Assembly: GCA_030267565.1 (NCBI GenBank)
Contig: BRXU01000025.1
Location: 348,501-412,500 of the forward strand
DNA length: 64,000 bases
Reading direction: 5' to 3'
Source of the DNA: Pleodorina starrii
Lineage: Eukaryota > Chlorophyta > Chlorophyceae > Chlamydomonadales > Volvocaceae
This document shows positions 31,164 through 43,700 of this stretch, piece by piece. Positions within the stretch are counted from its first letter, which is position 1, and every line of letters starts with the position of its first letter. Under the pieces are notes generated by a model. The model did no database searches. It saw nothing but the letters and a program-made list of their open reading frames with translations, and was not told the DNA's origin. Made by a program: the position numbers and the translations under genes.

Positions 31164-32664
31164 ATGCAGCTGGCCCTGTAAGGATCTGACGGCGCTGCGG
31201 GCGCCTCGTTTGGAGTGTGGCGACGTGTGGCGGCGTCTCGTGGCCGGCCCAAAGCCGGCGCGCGCGGCTCAGCGCCGGCGGGCAGGCGCCGAGTGGGCGA
31301 GACGGAGACATTCAAGGAGCCCTTTGCTTTCTCTGTTTGGGGTTGGGGAGAGCGGAGGAGAACCAAGCTGCCGCTGGCGGCTGCCGGGACCGGTCGGCGG
31401 CGAGAGGCACGTAGGGACGGGCGGCCTGTCAGCCACACGGCGATTTTCACGGCAGCCGTTGGCGTTTTGGTTTCGGCGCTGCTGCCGCCGCCGCCGGTGC
31501 CCCCGAGTTGATACGCCTAGCTGTAGCAGTGGCGACAGCAGCCGCTGCTGATGCTGATGCTGCTTCCGCTGAAGGCGGTTTCCTGGCCATGGTGCTACTC
31601 GAGGCGCCCAGCTACTGACGCTTGATATAGGCTTCAGGTGGTGGCGTTGTGGCGAATCCTGGCGTCAGGCCCGCAGACCACGATTTGGGTTTCACCTTGC
31701 TGGCTTGGCATGCCTCACGGTGCCTTGCCTCACGCTGGTGATGTGAAAGAACCAGGGTTTGGCGTGCTGGCATGGGAGCGGAGCAAGCGTGACTTGGTGT
31801 TTCGTTCCCTGGTTCTTTCTGGGGAGGGAAGCACGTGTGGACACGACGCTTGCTGTGGCCCTTCGCATGTCACTAGGGTACTCACCAGCTGCCGCAGATC
31901 ACAAGCTACAACGCTTGGGATGTTCAATGGCCTGCGATGCCCGTGTGTCTGCGATGTGGGTTCCGGCTCGGCATGGCCCTTGGGCCCGTTCCATGGCTGG
32001 TGTTGGTTCCGGCAAATGGGCCTCGAGTCGACACGCCCGCTGATGCCGGTTTGGCTGCCTCACTTGGGTTCAGGCGGTTGCGGGCCCCCTTTTTGTAAGC
32101 ACCGGAGCAAGTGGCATCCAACCGAGTCATACATCCGTACATAAGTGCGATCGGTGGTCACAGAAACGTCCTCGCATCAGTTCAAAGAAATGAACAGCGT
32201 CAAACTCGTGGACGTCGTCTCGCAAGGGTGAAATGATAGTCATCTACTCCAAACCAGGAGCGTCTTGAATGCCCGTGCTCAGAGGCGTCCCGAATTTCGC
32301 GAGCGGCTTAGGCAGCTTCCGAGTTCTCTCCGACAAACGGTACCAACTGTACAAAAAACGGCCGCACGCCATTTGGGGCAAGAATGCCCACAACTTAATC
32401 ACTGACACATTTCACGACCACTTTAGTAAATAAAAATCCCACCACGTAAGCGACGCCACTACAAAGACGAAGTGGACCGCAGCTGCTGCCCTGTTCGTTC
32501 GTAGGCTTAGTACTTCACAAGGATGACCATTTTGCTCCTGGAAAATTTACCATTTTGAACGTGTATTGGCATATTAATAGGGTAGCGGGAAACTGTTGCG
32601 CTCAGTTCACCCTTCTGCCGATCGTCCCTACTGTTGAGGAAAGACGCACTGCCGCTTGGGGCAA
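31164..32664. other. Intergenic region between bL35 and the prolyl 4-hydroxylase gene
   Basis: 1.5 kb with lower GC than its neighbours. A TGTAA at 31177-31181, only 14 bp after the bL35 stop, could be a poly(A) signal but is unusually close. The last few hundred bases should contain the hydroxylase promoter. No other gene or RNA is supported. Confidence 0.5.
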
Positions 32665-35600
32665 ATGGCGTTCATGTTGAGTGCAAGAAGACGAAAACTA
32701 TTATTCTTCTTGCTCTTTCAAGCTGCTTTAGCGGCCATCATTCCCGAAGGTGAGAGCAGTTTTTGGACAGCTCCTCCGATCACTGGACCTGAAGCCTCAG
32801 TGAGGCTACTCTTGACACAGAGGAGGAGGAGCTCTTAATTGGATGGAAGGGCGAGACGTACGGGCACCACCGAAGGGACCCATGGGCGTTGGTAAGTGCC
32901 GAGCCTCGGCTGGAGCCCTGATGAACGTCCGGATTCCCCAGCTAGTTAGGCCACACCCGCGTCGCAGGGCGCAGATATTGGATTGCGCCTCTTCTGTACT
33001 GGAAGGGAAGTACACAACCAGACGGTGTACTGACTGGGGCAGCAGGCCAGGGGAGGGCGGGCTGCTCAAGCGAGCAGCCTCCCCGTAAAGATTCGCGGCC
33101 GATCCGCTCGGCTGCCCCTTCCCCACTCCTACCAACTCCCTGCGCTCGCCCCGTCTCCCCCTTTGCCCGCTCCCCTTCCTTCCTTTGCCCTATCTGTCCG
33201 CAACGACCCACGGGACGGTCCTGATTGCAGGCCGCCGATGAACCCCCGGGCACCCCCTGGTGAGCGCTGCATCGGGGCAATGGCTGAGTCCAGGGTTGCT
33301 GGATGGGGGGTGGGGGGTGTTCTGGGCAAGCATAGCTGGGCGGGGAGGGTCTTGGCAGGGATGCTGGGGGTGGGGTGGGGGGCGTTGGGCAAGTCAAGTG
33401 ATCAGCCAGCTGTGTGAGCGTGAGGGCAACAGAGCAACAGAGCCACAGGGTCGGGGGGCGGAACTGGGCGGGTAGGGCTGGCTGGCTGGCTGGCTGGCTG
33501 CTGGGACCGGCGGCGGCAGGGCGACAGCAGTGCAGGGGCAGGGCCAGACGGCAGTAGCTTGGTGTGGCGGGCGCGGCACGGGGTCTGCGGCAGGACAGAG
33601 CGACGGCTGGATGGGGCGGGATGGGGCAGGAGACGGGGGAGGGCAGGGTTTGGTTTGATTTAAGGTTTATAGTGGTGCATCCGCCGAGGTGCCAGGACCG
33701 GGGGGGGTGGGGGAGCGTGTGGGCCCCCGCGTCTTCAACTGACCTTGGTACCTGGATGCCTGGGCCCGCCGTTCGCAGAGTCGAAAGTCGCCATGCATGC
33801 TGCGCGTTGCTGCTGCTGGGCAACCCGCACCCTCAAAACCCAAAGTCCCTCCGTCCCCCTCCGCCGCGGTATCTCGTCTTCACAGCCCCTTCTTCCTTTT
33901 GTCTAATAATTCCCTCCCTGCCTCCCTCCCTCCCTGCCTCCCTCCCTTCCCCCCTTTCCTGCCCCCAGGGTAGAGACGGTGTCCTGGAACCCCCGGGTGT
34001 TCATTTACCACAACTTCCTGACGGACGCGGAGTGCCGCCACATCAAGCGGACGGCAGCGCCCAGGGTGTGTGTGTGTGTGCGTGTGTGGGGGGAAGGGGG
34101 GCGCGTGTGTATGAGGTCGGGCTTGGGGTACCGTACCCGTAGTCCCGTACCCTCGCCCTGCTGCGCTGGCCCACCGCTGCCACGTCAGGCGACGGGGCAT
34201 CGGGGCTCAAGTGCAGCACCCTCCTACCCTCCTGCCCTCCTGCCCTCCTACCCTTCCCATCCCATCCCCCGTCCCATCCCGTCCCGCAGATGAAGCGCAG
34301 CTCGGTGGTGGGCCAGAACGGCTCATCCGTACAGGACACGATCCGTACCAGCTACGGCACGTTTGTAAGGTACGGCGCGGGTCGGTGTGGGTCGGTCACG
34401 ACGCGGGGGGCGGGGCGGAGCAGGTTGCGCGCGGGGGCGGGGGCGGGGGCGGGGGGGCGGGGGCGCCAGCGCACTTGTGGTGTCACCGACAACCCTGTGC
34501 CCCTCCCACTTCTGTGGCCGCCCACCCCCACCCCTACCCCCTTGTGGCCCCCTGTGGCCTCCCTCCCTGCTATACGCGGATAACCCCGATTCCATCCCAT
34601 CCTATCCCACCACCATCCCCCCCGATTTGATACCGTTTACGGGCTCCGGCCTACACGTGGATAACACCCCCCCCCAGACGGCGTCACGACGCGGTCGTAG
34701 AGCGGGTCCTCCACCGGGTTGCTGCCTGGACCAAGGCACCCCCGGAGAACCAGGAGGATCTGCAGGTGGGCAGGGGGCAGTTTGGGGGGGGGACGGGGGA
34801 ACGGGGAGGGGGAAACAGGGGGGGTACAATACACACACACGCATACACCCATAGTTCCCCGTCCGTCCAAACCGCCAGACACACACACGTCCACACAACG
34901 ACCGTCCCTTGCATGTTGCATCGCACCGCCGACGTGTGCATTCATCACGAGTTCACGACGACGTTTTGTAATGTAACGCCCGCAGGTGCTCCGGTACGGC
35001 ATCGGCCAGAAGTACGGCGCACACATGGACTCGCTGATCGATGACAGCCCACGCATGGCCACGGTGCGTCTCCATGAGCTGCGTACCACGTGCTGTGAGC
35101 TGTGTACTGTGTACTGCGTACTGTGTACTGCGCTGTGCGTGCCACGCTGTGTACTGCGCTGCGTTGCCGTGGGGGCCAGAGCCTGGCCGGGCCTTGCCGG
35201 TTCTGGCCTGGCCTGGCCGGGCTGGGCTGGGCAGAGGCCGGGCCGGGGGATGGGCTGGGCTGGGCAGAGGCCGGGCCGGGGGATGGGCTGGGCTGGGCAG
35301 AGGCCGGGCCGGGCAGAGGCCGGGCCGGGGGATGGGCTGGGCTGGGCAGAGGCCGGGCCGGGCAGAGGCCGGGCCGGGGGATGGGCTGGGCTGGGCAGAG
35401 GCCGGGCCGGGCAGAGGCCGGGCCGGGGGATGGGCGGCGCAGGAAGCGAGGGGCGCAGGACATTGGAGGAGGGGTGGTCCGCAAAGGTTGAGGGCGGTCT
35501 TTTTCTGTTTTCGAACGGTATCCCCCCCCCCACGCACACACACATATATACACACGGCCCATCCGGCGCCCCCCCCCCCAGGTCCTGCTGTACCTGCACG

Positions 35601-37239
35601 ACACTGAGGAGGGCGGTGAGACCGCCTTCCCCGACAGCTCCCACTGGCTGGACCCCCAACTGGCGCAGCGCATGGGGCCCTTCTCGGACTGCGCCCGGGG
35701 CAAGGTGGCGTTCAGGTGGGTGGGCCGGTGGAGACCCGTGGGTCGGTGGAGACCCGTGGGTCGGTGGTCGGATGGGTCGGTGGGTCGGTGGATTGAGTGA
35801 CCCGTGGGTCGGTTGGCGGATGGGTGGGCTGCGCTGCCGCTGCTGCCCATCCTGCTCCTCATCTTGCTCCTGTGTCCGCTGCTCCTGTTTCTGCTGCTGC
35901 TGTTGCTGCTGTTATCTGCTATTATCTGACGCCGCTGCCGCTTGCTCACTCCTCAGGCCCAAGAAGGGCGATGCGCTCATGTTTTGGTCCATCAAGCCGG
36001 ACGGGACGCACGACCCGCTGTCGCTGCACACCGGTGGGTGTGGATGTCCACATCGGCGGCCGCCTTGGGCTGGAAAGCGCCTGGGGTGGGGTTGAAGAGT
36101 GACTTTGCAAGAAAGAAACAAGAAGACCTGGGGGGAGGGGTGTTTTATCTGGGTAGAAAATATCTCGGCGTGGTTTAATATGGGATATGGATATGAGATC
36201 TTCTCTCATGTACCGGTATGTGCTCCGAAACCTCATAATACCGCATGTGATGTTGCCGGGGTCGATGTGGTGGGGGTGATGGTGGTGGTGATGTCGCACC
36301 GCAGGTTGCCCCGTGGTCAAGGGCGTCAAGTGGACCGCCACGTCATGGGTGCACTCGATGCCGTACGAGTACGAACGTTACATCTCGGTACGGCAGTACG
36401 GCAGTACGACAGCCGGGGGGTTGGGGGCAGGGGTGGGGCGGGGGGGGCCCGGAACGTGCCCAGCAGGCAGCCCAGCGCCTTGGGCTCCCTCTTTGGTGGC
36501 GGTGGTGGTGTCGTGGTTTGTTGTGGTACCATGGCGCTTTACACCCCCTTCGCGCCCTTCCTTCCCTCCCCTCCCCGCCGTCGATGAGTATCTTCACTGC
36601 ACTGCGTCACTTCTGGTTTGCTACGCCCGAAGGTATCAGGCAAGCACACGGCATGCACTGCCCGGGGCCCTGGGTCCGTTCGCTGCTGACGTCGCCTCTG
36701 CTGCCCCGCCCACCGCTGGCGGTCTCTCCATCCCATCCTGCAGGAGGGCAAGGACCCGGGTGAGCACGATGGCGAGCCGGGCGCGTGCAAGGACCTGCAC
36801 GACATGTGCCGCCAATGGGCGGCGGGAGGGGAGGTGAGTTACCAGTTGTCGGTTGTCGGTTGTCGGTGTGCTTTGGCCTCAAATCATAATAGGTGTAAAG
36901 GGGACTGAACTGGGAACCAACGGCGCATTGCACTCGACCCACCCACCCCGCCTCGCCCAGCCCCTTCCTCATCTTTCTTACCCCCCGCCCCGCCCCCGCG
37001 CCCCCGCGCCCCCACGCCCCCACACCCCCTCCCGCCCCCCCTCTCCTCCTCTCCTCTCCTCTCCTCTCCTCCCCTGCTGCTCCTAGTGCGACAAGAACCC
37101 GGTGTACATGCACACCCAATGCGGCCGCGCTTGCAAGCAGTGCGAGCCCTGCAGCTCCGAAACCGACGTAGCCTGCATAAACCGCAACCGGGAGCGACTG
37201 GGGTTCATGGTGTACGACCAGGCCGAGCTGGACGCGTGA
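32665..37239 (+). CDS. Prolyl 4-hydroxylase with C-terminal ShK domain (secretory pathway)
   Basis: Twelve exons: 32665-32749, 32821-32891, 33231-33259, 33969-34065, 34290-34369, 34678-34765, 34986-35063, 35582-35715, 35957-36033, 36305-36387, 36744-36833, 37087-37239. They total 1065 bp, or 354 residues. It is a 2-oxoglutarate/Fe(II) dioxygenase that hydroxylates proline in Hyp-rich cell-wall or flagellar glycoproteins in the ER/Golgi. Residues 5-25 (basic, then [14 protein letters not shown]) form a signal peptide or anchor. The catalytic core has [26 protein letters not shown], the HxD pair at H163/D165 (YGAHMDSL), EEGGETAFP, distal H245 (SLHTGCPV) and the 2-oxoglutarate Lys255 (VKWTA). 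Residues 289-323 hold six Cys in ShK spacing (C289, C296, C305, C316, C320, C323). The 29-bp exon 3 was placed by phase. Confidence 0.93.
34624..34666 (+). repeat. Dispersed short repeat R1, copy 3
   Basis: Plus-strand copy (GATACCGTTTACGGGCTCCG, then CCTACACGTGGATAA) in intron 5 of the prolyl hydroxylase gene. It ends 11 bp before the 3' splice site at 34677. A partial relative, TATACGCGGATAACCCCGAT, lies about 50 bp upstream. Confidence 0.75.
35185..35430. repeat. GGCCGGGC/GGGCTGGGCAGA minisatellite in prolyl hydroxylase intron 7
   Basis: Higher-order repeat of about 33 and 50 bp built from GGGGGATGGGCTGGGCTGGG and CAGAGGCCGGGCCGGG units, at least five copies. It produces long spurious frames on both strands. 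Confidence 0.88.
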
Positions 37240-38965
37240 TGTGCAACTGTCGCTCGTACCGTACGACGGTTGGCAAGGTGACACGACGGCGGGCGGGCCA
37301 AGAGCGGGTTGCGATGAAGTAAGGCGCTCGTAGTGCTGCTCCGTTGTGCGGGATGCGGTTCGGGCTGGGGCTAGGGGCCAGGGCCGGGGCCAAGGGCCAA
37401 TGGCCAGGGGCTGTGGCTGTTATTGCCGCTGTGGCGTCCGATGGCGGTAGTGGTTACATGGTGTCGGTGGTCGGTGGTGGTGGTGGTGGCGGTGTGTGTG
37501 TGGTGGCGGTGTGTGTGTGTGTATGTCACAACCCGTCCAAGGATCTGGACTCTTGATGCCCGCTGCCATAAGCCCTAATACCGGTAACAGCAGCCACGAC
37601 CATCAGACATGTAAGATGTGTTAAAAAAGGTAAGCAGCTACGGTACTAAGAAGGCCACTCGCTCGCAACGGCCCCGGGTTCGGCCGGCACAGTCACCTTG
37701 CTTCACCTTGCTTGACGGAAGCACTTCATCGTTTTGCCGGACGCGAAACGAAGGATCACCGGTGCAAGCCGCATCCTGACACGGTCGTGGTTGTTGTGGT
37801 TGTGGTTGTCCGTGACTCCTGCCATGTAATGACATGGGCTCTGATGCTGTAAGCAAGCCAAGCGAACCTGAAATAACGTGCGACTTGCGACTGAGGTGGT
37901 GCGGGATGGTGGTGTGTGCGTGTGTGTGTGGGGGGGGGGAAGGCCGGGCGGGCGAGCGGGCAGGGCGGGTGCAGGCGCAGGCATGTATGTATGCCCTTTG
38001 CCCCCGGCGCTTGCTGCGGCTCCGACGAGGCTCGTCTCATTCGCATCACCCTCACTCAGCGCTGCCGAACCAGCAGAACGCATTGCAGCATCTTCTCCCC
38101 GCTGTCTCCCTCGTCAAAGTTAAGGGGGGGAGTTGTCCTTGCTGCGTAACGCACGCCGCGACATGGGCATCGCCCGTCGGCGAATTGCGGCGATGCTGTC
38201 CAGTCGGTCTGGCCGTGATATTGATATAGCAATGCTGTTGCGATGTGGAGGGATGCGTTAAGAATTCTGGCCTCAGATGGCTAGGGCCGCTTCCGCACAT
38301 GGTACAACCGGTTGTCTCGTTAGGACCAACCGTCTCTCCTGGTAAGATTTTCAGATTCTGCGCCCCTGCAATGTCAACTTTTAAAGCGACCTCATCTATA
38401 CCATATTTTGAGACATCTGCATATATGTGCCTTTCCCCAATTTCAGAAAGCGTTGAGGGTTGCACGTCGGGGGCATTTGCCGCTCCATAGCTTTTCCTTA
38501 ATGCTCCTCAGACAAACCAATAAAAGGTAAGCCTGACTCGTTGACGCGGTTGCTGCTTGCCGTGTCGTGATGTTGAACATATCCCGCCGAAACGCCCAAC
38601 CGCACCTCTCACTTCCGTAGCCTTTTCATCGCTTGAACTGCGTGTCTGGCTTCTCACAATTGTCTTGTCGGAGCGAAACGTAACCCTCCTGCGCCTCGAA
38701 CGGCAATTGTTGCTCGTTTACGCCTTGCACATGCAAGCTCTTGGACGCGTTTCCTTTCGTCCAGCTCTGTCCGGTCCCCGACATATGCAGCCAAAGGGGC
38801 TGGGACTATGGCCCGCCAGGGCTTTGGCAAAGCACGCTTCATACCAAAAAGTCCCTGGCCTGACGATGATCTGGCATCTCGCCCTGTCCCCGCCCCGCCT
38901 GCAGCCTCGCACGAGGCAGAAGGCACTCACCACTGCTCGAGGTCTCCGGACCTAGGAGTGCCGGT
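37240..38965. other. Intergenic region between prolyl hydroxylase and Nudix genes
   Basis: It contains the candidate poly(A) signal at 37610-37614 and (GT)-type tracts near 37490-37525. An AT-richer block spans about 37560-38560, where one minus-strand frame (38510-38052) reads like protein but matches nothing I know. The promoter and first exon of the Nudix gene probably lie in the last few hundred bases. Confidence 0.5.
37610..37614 (+). promoter_or_regulatory. Candidate poly(A) signal TGTAA for the prolyl hydroxylase gene
   Basis: TGTAA lies 371 bp after the stop codon, a normal 3' UTR length in volvocine algae. Confidence 0.5.
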
Positions 38966-40782
38966 GTGGGACGTCTTGGCCCCTCCGCCTCGGCCTGCCG
39001 TTGCCGGGCCCCTCTCGTCCACCGCCTCCCGTCCCCGTCCCTCCTTCCCGCCGCTGCCGCCGCCGGCGCTGCGTCGGGGCCAAGCGGGAGTGGCAGCCTC
39101 GCTCCGGGACCAGCAGGCGGAAGCGACAACCACCACAACCACAACCACCACCATCACCAGCCGGCGGCGGTCGGAGGAGGAGGAGGGCCCTCGGCGGCGT
39201 CGGCGGTCGGCGGCGGTGGCGGCAGCAGCAGCAAAAGCTACAGCCGCGGCCAGGTACGGGGTACCGTACTCCGTACGGTTGACCCGGTAGTCGCCGCGGC
39301 CTCGGCGGCGCGTGCGTTGTCGGCGCCGCCAGCGGCGGCGGCGGCAGCGAGTGGCGCCGAGTCGTCCAGCTTTCTGTCGACGGATCGGGAGTCCGGGACG
39401 TACGACAGCGTCGACGTCAGCATGGACGACGGCAACGGCGGCGGTGTACGGCTGCTGGTCGTCGTGGGGGTCGTACTTTTGGACGACCCGGAATGGACGG
39501 ACGCCGCTGCGGCCGCTGCGGCGGCGGAGGCAGGTGTGTGTGTGCCGCAGGGGGGAGAGGGTCACAGCTGCGAAACGTGCGCCGAATGCCGTACCTTACA
39601 AACACACACATACATACACACACACTTTTCCTCGCCTTTTTTTAGTAGAGCACGCAACCGCGGCCCTCATTTCCCTCGGCCCCCTCTTCCTCCAGCAGGT
39701 GGTGACGACGGTGCCTCCGAAACCACCACCGCCACCACCATCGCCAGCGACAATGGGCCCTCGCCTTCGCCTTCCTCTTCCGCCCCCATTGTCCCCGTGA
39801 CCTCCGTTGCCCCCGTGACCTCCGACCGGCCGGTCCGTGTGCTGCTGGCTCAGAGGCTGGTGGGAAAGGCCAATGCGGGACTGTGGGAGTTCCCGGGCGG
39901 AAAGGTGGACCCGGGGGAGACGCCAGAGGTGGGCGGCTGGAGGGGTTTGGGCAGGGCCGGCCGGGTATGGGTGGAGGGGGGTCAGGGCTCAGGGGAGCTG
40001 TCCATTATCGCATGCGCGTTTGTGCGTGTGTGCGTGTACGTGTGCGTGTTTGTGTTTTGCCCCGTGTTTTGCACCGTGCCCATCATCGCATCGCATCGCG
40101 TCGTGTCGTGTCCTGTCGTGTCAAAACCCTAAAACCCATCCCACCCCACCCCACCCCACCCAGGCCGCCCTGGTCCGAGAGCTTTGGGAGGAGTTGGGTA
40201 TCGCCGTGGAGACCCCCGACCTCACCCCCCTCACCTTCGCCTCACACACCTACCCCACCTTCCACCTGCTCATGCCGCTGTACGGTAAGTGAGCTGCTGG
40301 GTGCCGTACGGTATGCCTGCCTGCCGTGCCCCGCGTGCCTGACTGCCGTGCTCCGCCTGCCGTGTCGTGCCGTATCGTGCACACACGGGGGCCTCATTCT
40401 TAATTTCTTACACCGCAAACAGGGGCACGATGTGCAGCCTCACACCGCAGCGGGCCCCGGCCCCCGCCCCGCCCCGGCCCCGCGCCTTCCGACCACCCCC
40501 CAAAAACCCCGTTCGCACCTCCGCACTTCCGGAACATCCCGCGAACCAACCCCACGCCCCACCCACCCCACCCCACCCACCCACCCCCTACCCCTTAACC
40601 CGCATCTCTCCTCCCCCTCCTCCTCCTCAGTGTGTCGGCGCTGGCGGGGCGAGCCGCGCGGGGCGGAGGGCCAGGCGGTGGCGTGGGCGACCGCCGGCGA
40701 AGTCTCGTCGTACAACCTAACGCCCGCAGACATTCCGCTCGTCCCTGCCGTACTGGCGGCCATGCGACACGGCGACACCTAA
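38966..40782 (+). CDS. MutT-type Nudix hydrolase (8-oxo-dGTP diphosphatase-like); N-terminus unresolved
   Basis: Clear exons: up to 39533, 39699-39928, 40164-40284, 40631-40782. A perfect Nudix box spans the exon junction at 39928/40164: GGKVDPGETPE, then AALVRELWEELGI (G-x5-E-x7-REL-x-EE-x-GI). Around it are LLVVVGVVLLDD (first strand), LWEFPGGK and, at the end, the MutT-like series WRGEPRGAEGQ and a final Pro/Leu helix. This order matches bacterial MutT, which removes oxidised dGTP from the nucleotide pool. A Ser/Thr-rich loop of about 50 residues separates the first two strands, larger than in bacterial MutT. The frame is open back to 38864 and encodes Gly, Ser, Ala and His runs, so I take coding from about 38966. 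The nearest in-frame ATG is 39422, which would give 204 residues. The true start is probably in an upstream exon. Confidence 0.85.
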
Positions 40783-43700
40783 CCCTTGGCCGCCTGACGC
40801 GATGCGGATAGACGCGACGCGACGCGACGCGACGTAAGCGCGGGTCGACTTCACGAGACGTCAGCTCCAGAACGTTTGGTCAGCTCCAGAGCCGCTCCGA
40901 AACCTGATACACCGTCCGTGAGGCACCTCGGGCGTGGCGCCTGGCTCCGCGGCTGGGGCAACTGGGGCAACTGGGGCACTTGGCTCCACGGCTGGCTGGC
41001 TGGCTGGCTGGCTGCATTCAGGCTGATCCCAAACCCAACGCAGAGACGACGGGGGCCCTAATCACGGAGTGGGGCGCGGGGGGTTTCGGGGGGGGGGGGG
41101 CCAGGGGCTGGAAAACACAGGGAGACGACACGGGCGGGAGAGCTGGGGGCAGTTGCGGGAGGGTGGGCGTCTTCCCGTCCGGTCCGGTTGGGGGTGAGGA
41201 TGGGAGGGGGGGTTACGGGTTACGGGGGGGGGGGTGAGTGTACGGGTTACGGAGGGCTGCGGCAGTGTCATGTGCGGTATGCGCATGTGGGTATCGTATA
41301 ATAACAAAAGGCAGCAACGTCGTCTACCACAGACCGCTACTACAGTACTCCTACTACAACACTCTTTAAACAAGGGTCCATTTGGAGCCCTCGGTGGCAA
41401 GAGCACAGCCACAGCTTCTGCAGATAATATCCTACAGACCCGACAGACAGCACTACAGACCTGCTACGCTAGGGTCATTCGGAGTTTCTGGAACCGGCGG
41501 CGGGCTAGCCAGCTGTGACCGTTGCAGTGCATCGGCGGAGGACGTACCGATCGGTGCTTTGCTGCTGCTTTTTTCCTGCATCCCTCTTTTAGTTAGTCTC
41601 GTAAGAATTCGAAAAGAAAAGAAGACATTGCTGCGCAAGCTTGCCTACAGCAGCAGATCGAGAGCTGCGCGCTTTTTTTCGTTGCTGGCTGTTGCTGGCG
41701 ATCGAACTTCCTACAACAGTACAACTACGAATCGCGATACGTGGACGTCGATTGGGCGATTCGACTCGACTCGAGCGTCCTGCTCAACCACGCACGCGAA
41801 CTGCCTGACCCTGCCTGACAGTTACGGGTTACGAACGCGCGGCTGCGAGCATTGAGGTGTCCCATAGTTGGCGGAAATGCGAGCGGACGCAGCGCATCTT
41901 GTTGCGGAAGAGCGAATATGATTAAAATTCGTTACGTTATTGTGAGGAAAAACGGTGCCGCCGTGATGCACCGTGTAGCGGTGGGGTCGATCGGGGATTC
42001 GGAAGCGCGTGTTCAGTGTTCTCGCCTGCGCGCGGGCGGCGGGGGTTGTTTGCCACGGTGCAGGGAAAATAAAAATCCAGCGCCCAGCATGTGCAGTCAG
42101 AGCAGCGGTGATGTGCACAGACAGCGCAGCGGTGACAGGATATAAAAGACCTCCAACAGCCCGTGAATACAAAGTCTACGCGCTCTGCCGCACGATGCAA
42201 TACTCGTTGCCTACATAGGCCCAGTTTGCCTAAACAGGCAAGTGGGATCGCTCCTTTGACGAGCGAGCCGCAAGGTCCCATCCTCCGTTCCTCCCCTCCC
42301 CGCCCGCTCGCCCACACACTTCGTTGGTTTAATACTTTAAATGTGTTTAGTTTTCGCCGGGGCCCTGGCTCGGTGGCCACTGCACTGGGAAGAGAATGAT
42401 CGCCCTGGACCACGAGTGGGATTGATCCCTTGCTATTCGACTAGTGTGCGATTGGCACATGTGCGGCTCCCAAACGTCCCAACTCGTACTGAAGTTTGTC
42501 CTTCGTTGGGAGAGGCGGGTTTAGTTTATGGTGTTACCAGGTTTGTTTTCAAACTGACCTCTTTGACTACCGGTATTTTTTCATTTATAAAAAATATAAA
42601 AAATACAAACTGACGCCGGTCGCGATGATGAATGAGAACGATGAAGCCCATTTTCGGGCCCTCTGCCTTCCCGCCTCACTTGAAACAGCAACTCCTGACG
42701 CCAGACGGACGAAGCCTATCAGGCCACGTGAGCTTCGTAAGTGTGTGAATTTTGCGATCGCCGGGTTAGAATTGCCGCCTTTGCAAACGACCTTAGTGCC
42801 AAATTAACGTTTGCAGAACGAAGATCAGTCAGCTAGCTAAAGCGGGGGACCGGGATCGCGGATCTGAGAAAGGTTTAAAGTTGGGTTACGAGTACGTGAT
42901 GGGAATACGTGAGACGTAACCGACTCTGTCACGTGCCAGACTTTCGTCAGCTGCTCGTCCAGTAGGACGGTCTAGTCGGAAAGCGGCGAAGACATGGGCC
43001 TGCTGGCTTTACGTATTTGCGTGTCCCAAAGGATACCAGGTCCTGATTGAGCCGGATTGTGTCAGGGCTGTGTCCCAAAGGATACCAGGTCCTGTTGAGC
43101 CGGATTGAAACAGATCAGACAGCATTCACGCAACTTCGTAGACCTTCCAGACTCTGCAGTGTTCCGAACGGGCCGTCGGCAGTTGTACCGGTATTTATTA
43201 CAAATGGCTTCTTTGGGACGGCGCCAAGAAAGCAAATGATAGCGAGGTCAGCCTTGCCTCGTTGCCTGGGGTTCATTCTTGCCAGTGAATTCGTGTCATT
43301 CCGTTTTAGGAATCGACGATTACCAGGGGGACCGGTTGTCACACCGGTCGCTAGCCGTACAGGCTAGACAGACTGTTCATCCTACCCCAGGGGCACCCGC
43401 AAAGGGGTGCCAAACGCAAAGCCACCAATGCCCGCCAGCTGCAAGCCCACCGCGCCATCAGGCCCACCAGTCCCTAGCCTACACAAGCAGCAAGAACGGC
43501 GCAAGGTCCACTATCGTCAAAACCTCCCAGCAGAAAAGACGCCGCCAGGCTGGGCAGTCCCGCACCCACACAAGAGTCAAGTGTGGTCACAGTAGGTTCG
43601 TGCAGAGGTCAGCACGACCAAGTCAAGCGCGCACGCGGTACGCACTCAGCAGAGCGAGTGTCGGGCAGAAACAGAAATGCTCGTGGGGCCCTCCGTTTTA

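Noticed and set aside
31638..32144. 168-codon frame downstream of bL35
   Set aside because: No ATG context, no domain and ordinary composition; probably chance.
41234..41518. 94-codon frame ending WNRRRASQL
   Set aside because: No motif or neighbour support. Left as intergenic.
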